This document shows positions 15,893 through 24,070 of a stretch of 37,172 nucleotides of DNA, in pieces. The translations under genes and the position numbers were made by a program. Position 1 is the first letter of the stretch. Every line of letters starts with the position of its first letter. Source of the DNA: DAOPKN01 sp035391225. Lineage in GTDB: Bacteria > Thermotogota > Thermotogae > MWEM01. The notes under the pieces are model-generated. The model did not search any database and was not told the DNA's origin. It worked only from the letters and a program-made list of their open reading frames with translations. The stretch covers positions 1-37,172 of the forward strand of contig DAOPKN010000022.1 of the NCBI GenBank assembly GCA_035391225.1, written 5' to 3'.

Positions 15893-17239
15893 GTGGCGCA
15901 GTTGCGACGGATAAACGTTGCCTCCGAACCCATGCTGCACGGGTTGTTGAAGTTGGCTTGGCCCTCGGTAATCTCCATGCTTTTGCAAACGGTGTACAAC
16001 CTCATCGACACGTTCTGGCTGGGGAAACTCGGGAAGATCGCCATCTCCGCGCCCACCATCGCCTGGAACATCATCTTTTTCTTCATCTCTCTTGGCTCGG
16101 GGCTATCCGTGGCGGGCCTGGCGTTGGTGTCGCAGTACACTGGGGCGCAAGAGCACGATCGCGCTTCCTTCATCGCGGGCCAGGTTATCTCGGTAACGTT
16201 CCTCCTTTCGCTGGTCATTGGTATCCTGGGAGGGTTGTTCACCGACACGCTGCTACGCTTGCTGCAAATCCCCCCAGAACTCATCCCCCAAACTGCCATC
16301 TACATGAAGACCATCCTGTTTGGCATGCCGTTTACCTTCCTGATGTTCGCCTTCAATTCGCTGTTTTCCGGCCTGGGCGACACATTCACCCCCATGTTGC
16401 TCACGTTGGTTTCGGTTTCGTTGAACGCGGTGTTGGATCCTTTGATGATTTTCGGCATCGGCTTCCCCCGCATGGAAGTGTTTGGAGCCGCCCTTGCAAC
16501 GGTGATCTCCCGGGGAATCGTGCTGGTGATCGCCATGGTCCTGCTGCTACGCAACAAGGTTTCCCTGAAACTCAAACCACGCTACCTTCTGCCCCACTGG
16601 CACGAGGTGGTTCGCATCTTGAAGGTGGGCATCCCGTCTTCGCTGGGTCAATCGGTCACCGCGCTTGCCTTCGTCTTCATCACGTCCATGATCGCAGGGT
16701 TTGGGGCGGTCGCTACCTCCGCAGTGGGAGTGGGAAACCGGGTCACATCGTTTGCGACCATGTTCTCCTTCGGGTTGTCGCAAGCCAATTCCACGATGGT
16801 GGGGCAGTACCTGGGAGCAGACATGGAGCATCGCGCCTTCCGGGTGGTATGGCTCTCCTTTGCGTTGAACATGCTGGTGGTGGGAACGATTTGCGTGCTC
16901 ACCTTCTTCTTCGGCGAACAAATCACGGCGCTGTTCATCAACGAACCCGAGGTTTTAGTGGAAGGCCGACGTTACTTCTCCATTGTCTCCCTCTCCATAC
17001 CCTTTTTCGCCAGTTTCGCCATCTTCGACAGCGCACTTCGCGGCTCCGGGCACACCGTGCAATCCATGATCCTCAATATCCTGCGGCTCTGGGCGATTCG
17101 CCTGCCCATCATCTACCTTTTCGGCCAGGCACTGGGAATCGTGGGAATCTGGTACGCCATGCTGATCAGTAACCTGGCGATTTGCACCCTGGCAGGCATC
17201 GTCATCCTACGGAAAAAGTGGTTGCAAAGGGTCATTTAG
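15893..17239 (+). CDS. MATE family efflux transporter
   Basis: A 448-aa, 12-helix exporter of the MATE family (NorM/DinF-like). The first half has LLKLAWPSVISMLLQTVYNL and an FMLFAFNSLFSGLGDT-like turn; the second half has the matching PSSLGQSVTALAF and VGVGNRVTSFATMFSFGLSQA. It should export organic cations or other toxic compounds in exchange for Na+ or H+. Start is GTG 15893, eight bases after GGAAAGGGA. The 3' end overlaps the 3' end of the convergent chemoreceptor gene by four bases. Substrate cannot be predicted. Confidence 0.92.
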   Translation: MAQLRRINVASEPMLHGLLKLAWPSVISMLLQTVYNLIDTFWLGKLGKIAISAPTIAWNIIFFFISLGSGLSVAGLALVSQYTGAQEHDRASFIAGQVISVTFLLSLVIGILGGLFTDTLLRLLQIPPELIPQTAIYMKTILFGMPFTFLMFAFNSLFSGLGDTFTPMLLTLVSVSLNAVLDPLMIFGIGFPRMEVFGAALATVISRGIVLVIAMVLLLRNKVSLKLKPRYLLPHWHEVVRILKVGIPSSLGQSVTALAFVFITSMIAGFGAVATSAVGVGNRVTSFATMFSFGLSQANSTMVGQYLGADMEHRAFRVVWLSFALNMLVVGTICVLTFFFGEQITALFINEPEVLVEGRRYFSIVSLSIPFFASFAIFDSALRGSGHTVQSMILNILRLWAIRLPIIYLFGQALGIVGIWYAMLISNLAICTLAGIVILRKKWLQRVI

Positions 17240-19176
17240 AGGCGGAACCCTTTCACCAACTGCTCCAAGGTTTCGGCCAGTTCCTGCAGCACCCCCGCCG
17301 ATTCGCCCACCTTTTGGGTTTCCTGTTGCTGCGCCAGGGTGGATTCTTTCACCTGCTCCATTTGCTGCGTCACCTGGACCATGGAGCGCGCGGAAGCATC
17401 CATCGCCGATGCCATCTCCTGTGAGGAAGCGCTTTGCTCCTGGGCCACACCTGCAAGGTTCTCGACCATGGATTGCAGCTTGGTCACCGTTTCCAAGATG
17501 TGCACGAAGTCCGAGCGGGTACCATCGGTCCCTTGTTTCACCTCGCGCACCATTTGAGCCGTTCGAGAGGTAGCCGCATCCGCTTCGTGGGAACCGTTTC
17601 CGATCTCTTTCAAGATCCCCGCGATGTTTCCGGTAGCCTGTTTGCTTTCTTCCGCCAACTTGCGGATTTCATCCGCCACCACCGCGAACCCTTTGCCTGC
17701 TTCTCCAGCCCTTGCGGCCTCAATGGCAGCGTTCAACGCCAAAAGGTTGGTTTGCTCCGCGATGGAGGAGATGGTTTCCAGGATTTCTTCCACCTTGCGC
17801 GAATTCTCTGCAAGGCTTGCCACCATGTGCGAAGCTTGCTGGGTTTGCTCGTTTGCCCTTTCCACGGTTTCTCCCACCTTGGCGAGCCCACTTTCTCCCT
17901 TTCGCGACACGTCCTCGGCTTCCTGGGCAATGGATGCCAGTTCCTGCGCCATGCGCGACACGTTTTGTGCCGAAGCGGCCACTTCCTCCACTCCGGAAGA
18001 AACCTGCTCAATGGAAGCAGAGGTATTTTGCACCAAAAGGTCCACCTCTTCTGCCTTTTGGAGCAGGGCAGTTCCCATTCGTTCCCCGGAGCGCGCCACG
18101 CTGGAGAGTTCGTGGGAAGCCGTGCCCACTTGGCTGGTGGACTGGGATACTTGTTGCATGGCTTGCCGTAGGGAAGAGGCCATGCCCGAGAGCGCCTGGG
18201 CCATGCGCGCCACTTCGTCTTTCCCGCGCGCGCGAAACTCCACCGTCAAGTCCCGCTCTCCGAAGCGTTGCACACCCTCGGCCAGAATGTGGATGGGCTT
18301 GGCGATGCGCCACCCCAAAAGGAAGGAGACCACGACCATTACCGCGATCACGCCTGCCACCATGAGTAACAGAACGAGTATCAGGTGATTGGTTTCCTGC
18401 ATCATCTCGCCGCGGTTCACCACCACGCCCAGCGTCCAACCGGGGGTGGAGGGAACCGGGACATGAATCACCAACTCACGGGTCCCGTCGGGTTGCACGA
18501 TCTCCGAAAAACCTTCCGTGCCTTGGGAAAGTTGCTGGAAACTGCTTCCCACCAAGGACATTTCGGGATGGGCGATGAGGATTCCATTTCCGTCCAACAA
18601 AAGGCCGTACCCTTTTCCAGAGGCCTGTACCAGCGAAACCGCACGAACCAACCGTTCCAGTTTCACGCTTGCCCCCAGCACTCCGATCACTTCCCCCGAC
18701 CAAGAAGTCACCGGGCAAGCCACCATCACCACGGGATGCCCGGAGGTCCGGGATACCAGGAGATTACTCACCGAAAACGGAGCGCCGTTTCGGATGGCCT
18801 GGAAATACTCGCGATCGGAAATATCCAACTGATCGCCCAATGTGTTCCAGGAAGTGCCATCCAGAGTGGCCAAGAAGAACATCTCGTAGCGGTTTTCCCG
18901 CGAGGCCGCTTCCTTTTTCAGCACATCTTCCGCCAGGAACCAGTCCATCATTTGAATGTCGGTGTTGGAAGAAAGCGCCTGGATTTCCAGTTGAAAGGCA
19001 AAAAGAAGGTTTGCCACCTCGTCTGCACGCCCGGAAATGACTTCCTTCCCGGCTTCCTGTACCATGGGAGCAACGGTGGAATTGAGTTGCCAGAACACGA
19101 TCAGCGCCAAAGCCCCCAACGCAACGACGGTGGAAACCACGAAACCCAGTAGAATACGACCCCGAATGGTTTTCAT
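17236..19176 (-). CDS. Methyl-accepting chemotaxis protein, dCache sensor
   Basis: A 646-aa receptor. TM1 (about 7-30), an external double-Cache domain (about 35-270) with SDREYFQAI and GYGLLLDGNGILIAHP, TM2 (about 275-300), a HAMP domain (IAKPIHILAEGVQRFGERD) and a long cytoplasmic signalling coil. The hairpin tip reads SSIAEQTNLLALNAAIEAAR and AGKGFAVVADEIRKLAEES, the hallmark of MCPs. dCache receptors usually bind amino acids or carboxylates. It should signal to CheA/CheW, which are not in this window. RBS AAGGGGGAGAAAGGG precedes ATG 19176. Its presence implies a motile or surface-moving cell. Confidence 0.95.
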   Translation of the reverse strand: MKTIRGRILLGFVVSTVVALGALALIVFWQLNSTVAPMVQEAGKEVISGRADEVANLLFAFQLEIQALSSNTDIQMMDWFLAEDVLKKEAASRENRYEMFFLATLDGTSWNTLGDQLDISDREYFQAIRNGAPFSVSNLLVSRTSGHPVVMVACPVTSWSGEVIGVLGASVKLERLVRAVSLVQASGKGYGLLLDGNGILIAHPEMSLVGSSFQQLSQGTEGFSEIVQPDGTRELVIHVPVPSTPGWTLGVVVNRGEMMQETNHLILVLLLMVAGVIAVMVVVSFLLGWRIAKPIHILAEGVQRFGERDLTVEFRARGKDEVARMAQALSGMASSLRQAMQQVSQSTSQVGTASHELSSVARSGERMGTALLQKAEEVDLLVQNTSASIEQVSSGVEEVAASAQNVSRMAQELASIAQEAEDVSRKGESGLAKVGETVERANEQTQQASHMVASLAENSRKVEEILETISSIAEQTNLLALNAAIEAARAGEAGKGFAVVADEIRKLAEESKQATGNIAGILKEIGNGSHEADAATSRTAQMVREVKQGTDGTRSDFVHILETVTKLQSMVENLAGVAQEQSASSQEMASAMDASARSMVQVTQQMEQVKESTLAQQQETQKVGESAGVLQELAETLEQLVKGFRL

Positions 19177-19214
19177 TCCCTTTCTCCCCCTTTAAAACGA
19201 AATGATTTCACAAA

Positions 19215-19222
19215 ATTATACC
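19215..19222 (-). promoter_or_regulatory. Extended -10 promoter of the chemoreceptor gene
   Basis: The minus strand reads TGG TATAAT with the hexamer at 19220-19215. Expected start near 19208, leader about 32 nt, matching the spacing seen at other promoters here. Confidence 0.6.
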
Positions 19223-19247
19223 ACGGGGATTTTTCGAAATTCCCGTG
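19222..19247. promoter_or_regulatory. Imperfect palindrome between divergent chemoreceptor and RlmD promoters
   Basis: CACGGGGA (19222-19229) and TTCCCGTG (19240-19247) are 7-of-8 inverted arms around a TTTCGAAA centre. It touches the upstream edge of the chemoreceptor -10 box. It may be an operator, or part of a terminator-like hairpin. Confidence 0.35.
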
Positions 19248-19272
19248 CCATGTTTTCCCCAAACAAATCATG

Positions 19273-19278
19273 TATAAT
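19273..19278 (+). promoter_or_regulatory. -10 promoter of the rlmD-smpB-yqeY-glmL operon
   Basis: TATAAT at 19273-19278, no strong -35. Expected start near 19285 gives a leader of about 54 nt before the ATG at 19339. Confidence 0.5.
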
Positions 19279-19338
19279 AGGGTTTTGGAAAGCAAATGCC
19301 CTTTTTGGGAGAAACGGCTTGGGGCGGAAAGGAAGAAA

Positions 19339-20718
19339 ATGGATCATTCCGAAAGAACGGATGTGCAACAACTCGTGATCGAAAAATTGGTTTCTGGAGG
19401 CCGCGGCCTTGCCCATGGGGAAGATGGGCGACCGGTCTTCGTGGAAGGAGCATACCCGGGGGAAATCGTGTGGGCAAGGTTGGAAAAATCCAAGAAAGAT
19501 TTTGCCCTGGCAAAGGTGGAGGAGTGGGTCCATCGTTCCCCCGACAGGAAGGCCCCCGTCTGCAAGGTTTTCGACCGTTGTGGTGGGTGCGACTGGTTAG
19601 ACCTGGACTACCGTGCCCAACTCGATGCCAAGCAGCAGATCGTGCTCGAACAGTTGCAGCGCATCGGGAAGTTCCAGGACCTCTCCATCGTGCAGTCCAT
19701 CCTGCCTTCCCCTTCTCTCTACGGGTACCGGAACAAGATGAGCTGGGAGTTCGGTGTGCAAAACCAGAAAGTGGTGCTGGGGTTAAAAGCTCGGGACAAC
19801 CGTCAGTTGGTACCCACTTTGGGGTGCAAGCTGGTCGATCCCCTGTTCGAGAAAATCCGCCAAGCGGTGGAGGATCACGCCAATGCATTGGGTTTGGTTT
19901 CGTCGGTGTACGATCGCAAGAAGAAACGGGGGCATTTGAAGCACCTGGTGGTTCGAAAAACGGAAAAAACCGGGCAATGGATGGTGATTTTCGTAACGCA
20001 CAGCCCTCGTTTCGATCCGGTGAAGAAGCTGTCTCACGCCCTTCGCGAGAGATTCCCCATGATCAGCTCCATCATCCACGTAAAGAACCGCAGCGACACG
20101 CACACCTTGCGTGGCCCCTATTCAACCCTTTCGGGCGAAGGGGTCCTGGTCGAAAAGATCCAATGGTTCGCGTACCAAATCCCTCCCACCGCTTTTTTCC
20201 AGGTGAACGGTCCTTTTGTGCAGCCCCTTTTGGAAAACGCCAAGAAGCTCCTGGATCCAAGTTCATCGGAGATCCTGCTGGACCTTTTCGGGGGAGTGGG
20301 GCTGTTCTCCATCTACCTCTCTCCGCTCTACAAGGCGGTGGACCTGGTGGAAATCAACCACGTTGCGGTACGCGCAGCCTGGAAGAACGCGCGGATAAAC
20401 GACCAAAAGAACGTGGGCGTGTTTGAAATGGACGTTCAGCAATTCTTTGCGCAGGAAAAACAAGCAAAATACCGCTCCATCCTTGTTGATCCCCCCCGAA
20501 GCGGCTTGGAGAAAGGGGTGCTCCAAGAAATCGACCGCAGCGAAGCACGAAAAGTGCTGTACGTTTCCTGCGATCCTTCCACCCTGGCAAGAGACCTGCA
20601 CCTTTTTGGGCAAAAAGGATGGCAGGTTCGTACCGTCCAACCCCTTGACCTTTTTCCCCACACCTCCCACGTGGAAAACATGGTTCTCCTGGAGCGGGGT
20701 AAAGGAGGCGAAGTGTGA
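19339..20718 (+). CDS. rlmD: 23S rRNA (uracil-C5)-methyltransferase, RlmD/RumA family
   Basis: A 459-aa SAM-dependent RNA m5U methyltransferase. It has an N-terminal TRAM domain (IEKLVSGGRGLAH), four [4Fe-4S] cysteines at C75, C81, C84 and C163, spaced as in E. coli RumA, the SAM motif LLDLFGGVGLFSIYL, the DPPRSGL motif and the catalytic C411 in VSCDPSTLARD. It methylates uracil-1939 of 23S rRNA or a nearby uracil; paralogues can act on other sites or tRNA, so the exact target is inferred. RBS GGAAAGGAAG before ATG 19339. First gene of a coupled operon: its stop overlaps the smpB start (GTGA). Confidence 0.85.
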   Translation: MDHSERTDVQQLVIEKLVSGGRGLAHGEDGRPVFVEGAYPGEIVWARLEKSKKDFALAKVEEWVHRSPDRKAPVCKVFDRCGGCDWLDLDYRAQLDAKQQIVLEQLQRIGKFQDLSIVQSILPSPSLYGYRNKMSWEFGVQNQKVVLGLKARDNRQLVPTLGCKLVDPLFEKIRQAVEDHANALGLVSSVYDRKKKRGHLKHLVVRKTEKTGQWMVIFVTHSPRFDPVKKLSHALRERFPMISSIIHVKNRSDTHTLRGPYSTLSGEGVLVEKIQWFAYQIPPTAFFQVNGPFVQPLLENAKKLLDPSSSEILLDLFGGVGLFSIYLSPLYKAVDLVEINHVAVRAAWKNARINDQKNVGVFEMDVQQFFAQEKQAKYRSILVDPPRSGLEKGVLQEIDRSEARKVLYVSCDPSTLARDLHLFGQKGWQVRTVQPLDLFPHTSHVENMVLLERGKGGEV

Positions 20719-21170
20719 AAATCATCGTGAAAAACAAGAAAGCCTTCCACGATTACGAAATCCTGGAAAAACTCGAAGCGGGCATTTCCCTGGTGGGTAC
20801 CGAGGTGAAATCCCTCCGAAACGGCCAGGTTAGCTTGAAGGAGGCGTTCTGTGTTTTTCGGGACAACGAACTCTTCCTCGTGAAAGCGAACGTTACCCCA
20901 TACAGTCACGGAAACATCTACAACCACGAGCCCGAAAGGGAACGTCGGCTCCTGCTGCATCGCAGGGAACTCCGAAGGTTGCACGCCAAGGTTATGGAAA
21001 AAGGGTTGACCATCGTTCCCCTTTTGTTGTACTTCACCCAAAAAGGATTGATCAAGGTGGAAATTGGGCTTGCCCGGGGAAAACACCTCGTGGACAAACG
21101 GGAAGACTTGAAAAAGAAAACCATTCAGCGGGAAATCGAACGAAACCTCCGTTACCAGGAGAAACGCTAA
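20715..21170 (+). CDS. smpB: SsrA-binding protein SmpB
   Basis: A 151-aa protein with the full SmpB signature: NKKAFHDYEILEKLEAGISL, GTEVKSLRNGQVSLKEAF, the KGLTIVPLLLYFTQKGLIKV barrel strands, the ARGKHLVDKREDLKKKT tail and the basic C-terminus. It binds tmRNA and brings it to stalled ribosomes. Starts at GTG 20715, overlapping the previous stop, with AAAGGAGG at 20701-20708. The tmRNA gene itself is not found in this window. Length is normal. Confidence 0.96.
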   Translation: MKIIVKNKKAFHDYEILEKLEAGISLVGTEVKSLRNGQVSLKEAFCVFRDNELFLVKANVTPYSHGNIYNHEPERERRLLLHRRELRRLHAKVMEKGLTIVPLLLYFTQKGLIKVEIGLARGKHLVDKREDLKKKTIQREIERNLRYQEKR

Positions 21171-21200
21171 CCCTTTCGATTTCCAGATGGGAGGCAAAAA

Positions 21201-21647
21201 ATGTCCCTGAAAGAGAGCATTTTCGAAGATTTGAAAAGCGCCATGAAGCAAAAGGACGAAGTGCGGGTACGCACACTTCGCATGGTAGTGGCTGCCATCA
21301 AAAACGCACTGGTGGACAAGAAGAACCTGTCCGACGAGGACGTTCTGGGCATTTTGCACAAGGAAATCAAGCAGCGGCAAGACGCGATCGCCCAGTACGA
21401 GAAAGCAGACCGCGACGACCTTGCCCAAGCGGAGGCACAGGAAAAAAAGATCATCCAGCAGTACCTCCCCCAGCCCCTCTCGGAGGAAGAACTGCGCAAG
21501 ATCATCACCCAGGCCATGGAGGAAACCGGTGCCAACTCCCCCCAAGACCTCGGCAAGGTCATGGCAATCGTCATGCCCCAGGTGAAGGGGCGTGCGGACG
21601 GGAAAGCCATCAACACAATGGTTCGCGATATCCTCTCGAGTTCCTAA
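21201..21647 (+). CDS. yqeY: GatB/YqeY domain-containing protein
   Basis: A 148-aa helical protein matching the YqeY family (LKESIFEDLKSAMKQKDEVR, LRMVVAAIKN, EAQEKKIIQQYLPQPLSEEE, GKVMAIVMPQVKGRADGKAIN). The fold is shared with the tail of GatB, the tRNA-dependent amidotransferase subunit that grips tRNA, so a tRNA- or RNA-linked role is usually assumed, but no activity is established. It follows smpB by 30 bases, with GGGAGGC as ribosome site. Confidence 0.93.
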   Translation: MSLKESIFEDLKSAMKQKDEVRVRTLRMVVAAIKNALVDKKNLSDEDVLGILHKEIKQRQDAIAQYEKADRDDLAQAEAQEKKIIQQYLPQPLSEEELRKIITQAMEETGANSPQDLGKVMAIVMPQVKGRADGKAINTMVRDILSSS

Positions 21648-21671
21648 ACCCCTACGCGAAGGAGGACACGA

Positions 21672-23033
21672 TTGAAAGTCGACCTGGTTACCGCGGAAAT
21701 CGGCTCCACGACAACATTGGTCACCCTTTTCGGGAAACTGGGAAGCCGAAACGCAGCTCCCATAGACCAAGCAGAGCACTTCACCACGGTGCGCGAAGGA
21801 GACGTAACGCTGGGTATCGAACGCGCTCTGAAAAAGTTGGAGGAAAAACACCACGAGCCCATCAACTGGGAAGAGTTCGCCGCAACCAGCAGTGCTGCGG
21901 GTGGGCTGCGCATCTCGGTACACGGACTGGTTTTCGACATGACCGTTCGCGCCGCGAAGGAAGCTGCGCTCGGTGCGGGGGGAATCATCAAGCATATCAC
22001 CGCCGGCAAAATGCAACCCCAAGATTTGAAAGAGGTTGCAGCGGTCAACCCCAACATCATCGTGCTTGCAGGCGGGGTGGACTACGGCGAGCGCGAAACC
22101 GTGGAACACAACGCCCAGCTTTTCGCCCAGAGCGACCTTGCGGTTCCCTTCGTGTACGCGGGAAACATCGCGGCCTCCGAGCGGGTTCGAAACATCCTGG
22201 AATCCGCGGGAAAGAAAGTGACACTCACCGAGAACGTGTATCCCCGGGTTGACGAACTCAACGTGCACCCGTTGCGCGCACTCATCCAGAACATATTCGC
22301 CGAGCACATCATCCACGCTGCCGGAATGGAAAAAATCCAGTCCATGGTGGATTTCCCGGTGCTCCCCACACCCGCCGCGGTGATGCAAACCACCGAGCTT
22401 CTCTCCGAAATGCACGGGGATTGCCTGAGCGTGGATATCGGGGGTGCGACCACCGACGTGGACTCCGTGACCGACGGTAACCCGGAGTTGCAGGAACTCT
22501 CCATCTCTCCGGAGCCTCGTTCCAAGAGAACCGTGGAGGGCGATCTTGGGGTATTCGTGAACGCCAAGAACGTGGTACAAGCCATGGGCCAACAGATCCA
22601 CCAGTCCTTCCCCAACTACAAGAACCTCCTGGCTTCGATCTCCCCCTATCCCAAAACCGAAATGCTGGAACGCTTCGCGGCGCACCTGGGAAAGTTCTGC
22701 TTGGTTTCCGGGTTGCGGCGCCATGCCGGACGCATGCGCTACTTGTATGGCCCGCTTGGTCGGCAGAAAATCATCGAAGGCAAAGACCTGACAGCCGTTC
22801 GTTGCCTTTTTGGCACTGGCGGAATCCTCTCCCGTTCGCGCTTTTCCCGGGAAATTCTCCTGTCCACGCTCAACCTGTCCAAGCTCTACCGGGACAACTT
22901 ACTTCCCGGCACGGAAATCAAACTGTACCGGGACAGCTCTTACATCTTTGCCCCCATCGGGTTGCTGTGCCAGCTAGATCGTGACTCCGCCATACAGGTT
23001 CTGCAAAAAAACGTGGAGCACCTCAACCCGTGA
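21672..23033 (+). CDS. glmL: GlmL/MutL family protein (aminomutase-linked actin-like ATPase)
   Basis: A 453-aa protein of the MutL/GlmL family (unrelated to the mismatch-repair MutL). It has ASKHA-type phosphate motifs: DLVTAEIGSTTTLV at the N-terminus and LSVDIGGATTDVDSV near residues 255-270. The typical GGLRISVHGLV, AKEAALGAGGI, NIIVLAGGVDYGE and TVEGDLGVFVNA stretches are present. Family members lie beside glutamate mutase or ornithine/lysine aminomutase genes and probably reactivate or guard these B12 enzymes. No mutase subunit gene lies within this window. Start is TTG 21672 behind AAGGAGG. Its stop overlaps the start of the next gene (GTGA). Confidence 0.85.
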   Translation: MKVDLVTAEIGSTTTLVTLFGKLGSRNAAPIDQAEHFTTVREGDVTLGIERALKKLEEKHHEPINWEEFAATSSAAGGLRISVHGLVFDMTVRAAKEAALGAGGIIKHITAGKMQPQDLKEVAAVNPNIIVLAGGVDYGERETVEHNAQLFAQSDLAVPFVYAGNIAASERVRNILESAGKKVTLTENVYPRVDELNVHPLRALIQNIFAEHIIHAAGMEKIQSMVDFPVLPTPAAVMQTTELLSEMHGDCLSVDIGGATTDVDSVTDGNPELQELSISPEPRSKRTVEGDLGVFVNAKNVVQAMGQQIHQSFPNYKNLLASISPYPKTEMLERFAAHLGKFCLVSGLRRHAGRMRYLYGPLGRQKIIEGKDLTAVRCLFGTGGILSRSRFSREILLSTLNLSKLYRDNLLPGTEIKLYRDSSYIFAPIGLLCQLDRDSAIQVLQKNVEHLNP

Positions 23034-24070
23034 TCCACTTGAAGAACGGGCCGGCTGCCCTGGTTTCGGATCTGTTGGAATGGGTTGGTGCGGACAAGGC
23101 CAATGGACGGAATTTCGTGCAAAACCACCCGGGTTTCTTCCTGCTTTCCGGCGTGGAACTCCGCCAAACGCGTACGGGCAAGGAGTACTACGAGGCCACC
23201 ATCCACGACGCCCAAGTCGCGCAAAAGGTCAAGATCTGGGACTGGAAGCATCCGCCCCAGTCCGGGAAGCTGGTCGTGGCCGACTACGAGTATTCTCCCT
23301 CCTACGGGCTCTCGCTGCACCTTACCTCCGAACTATTCGAGTTGTCGCTCCTCGCCGAAAAGAACCCCGAGTTGCTTTCCCTCCTGGTTCCCGCGGCAAA
23401 CACCGAGCAACTGTGGAAAGAACTGGAAGACCTTCGCGCGCAGGTCCACGACCCCTACTTGCGGAAACTTCTGCACCAGGTCTTTGCACCACCATGGAGG
23501 GAAAAGTGGCAAACGGTTCCCGCCGCGGTTCGGAACCACCACGTACGTGTTGGCGGGTTGTTGCAACACAGCGTGCAGGTTGCGCAGCTCTGCTTGCAGA
23601 CCGCCCAGTTCGATTTTGCCCAAAACGTCGACAAAGACCTGCTGCTGGCAGGTGCATTGCTGCACGACCTGGGCAAATTGCAAAGCTATAGCAGCGAAAA
23701 CGCGGTCGCCTTCGAACTCACGGACCAAGGCAAGCTGGAAGACCATATCGTGGTGGGCATCAAGATCCTCGCACGCTCCATCGACGCCATCCCAGGTTTT
23801 CCCGCCGAGCTGGAAAGCCTTCTCACGCACATCTTGGTGAGCCACCACGGGCTGAAAGAATGGGGCTCCGCGGTGGTCCCCAAGACCCTGGAAGCAATCA
23901 TCGTGCACAACTGTGACCGATTGGAAGCGCAAATGGACGCCTTCCATTCTTCATCCCGGGAACGTTCTGCGGAAAGTGGAAAGTGGTCCAGTTACAACCG
24001 GATGCTGGGTTCGGAGGTGCTGTTCCCGCAGTGCCCTTTCCCGGAAACGGAACAGGAGGAAACGAAGTGA
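23030..24070 (+). CDS. YhaM-type 3'-5' exoribonuclease (OB + HD domains)
   Basis: A 346-aa protein. Residues about 30-105 look like an OB-fold (FFLLSGVELRQTRTGKEYYE and the following strands), and about 165-310 form an HD phosphohydrolase domain: NHHVRVGGLLQHSVQVAQL, then LLAGALLHDLGKLQSY with the HD pair, then ILVSHHGLKEWGS and VHNCDRLEAQMDAF. This order matches B. subtilis YhaM, a 3'-5' exonuclease acting on RNA and single-stranded DNA. GTG start at 23030 overlaps the glmL stop. A role in RNA turnover fits its neighbours. Relatives with the same HD domain could be other phosphohydrolases. Confidence 0.82.
   Translation: MIHLKNGPAALVSDLLEWVGADKANGRNFVQNHPGFFLLSGVELRQTRTGKEYYEATIHDAQVAQKVKIWDWKHPPQSGKLVVADYEYSPSYGLSLHLTSELFELSLLAEKNPELLSLLVPAANTEQLWKELEDLRAQVHDPYLRKLLHQVFAPPWREKWQTVPAAVRNHHVRVGGLLQHSVQVAQLCLQTAQFDFAQNVDKDLLLAGALLHDLGKLQSYSSENAVAFELTDQGKLEDHIVVGIKILARSIDAIPGFPAELESLLTHILVSHHGLKEWGSAVVPKTLEAIIVHNCDRLEAQMDAFHSSSRERSAESGKWSSYNRMLGSEVLFPQCPFPETEQEETK

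Noticed and set aside
20436..22724. 762-codon open frame on the minus strand
   Set aside because: It lies antisense to rlmD, smpB, yqeY and glmL, which are all clearly recognised. It has no known motif and no ribosome site, and is a codon-bias shadow.
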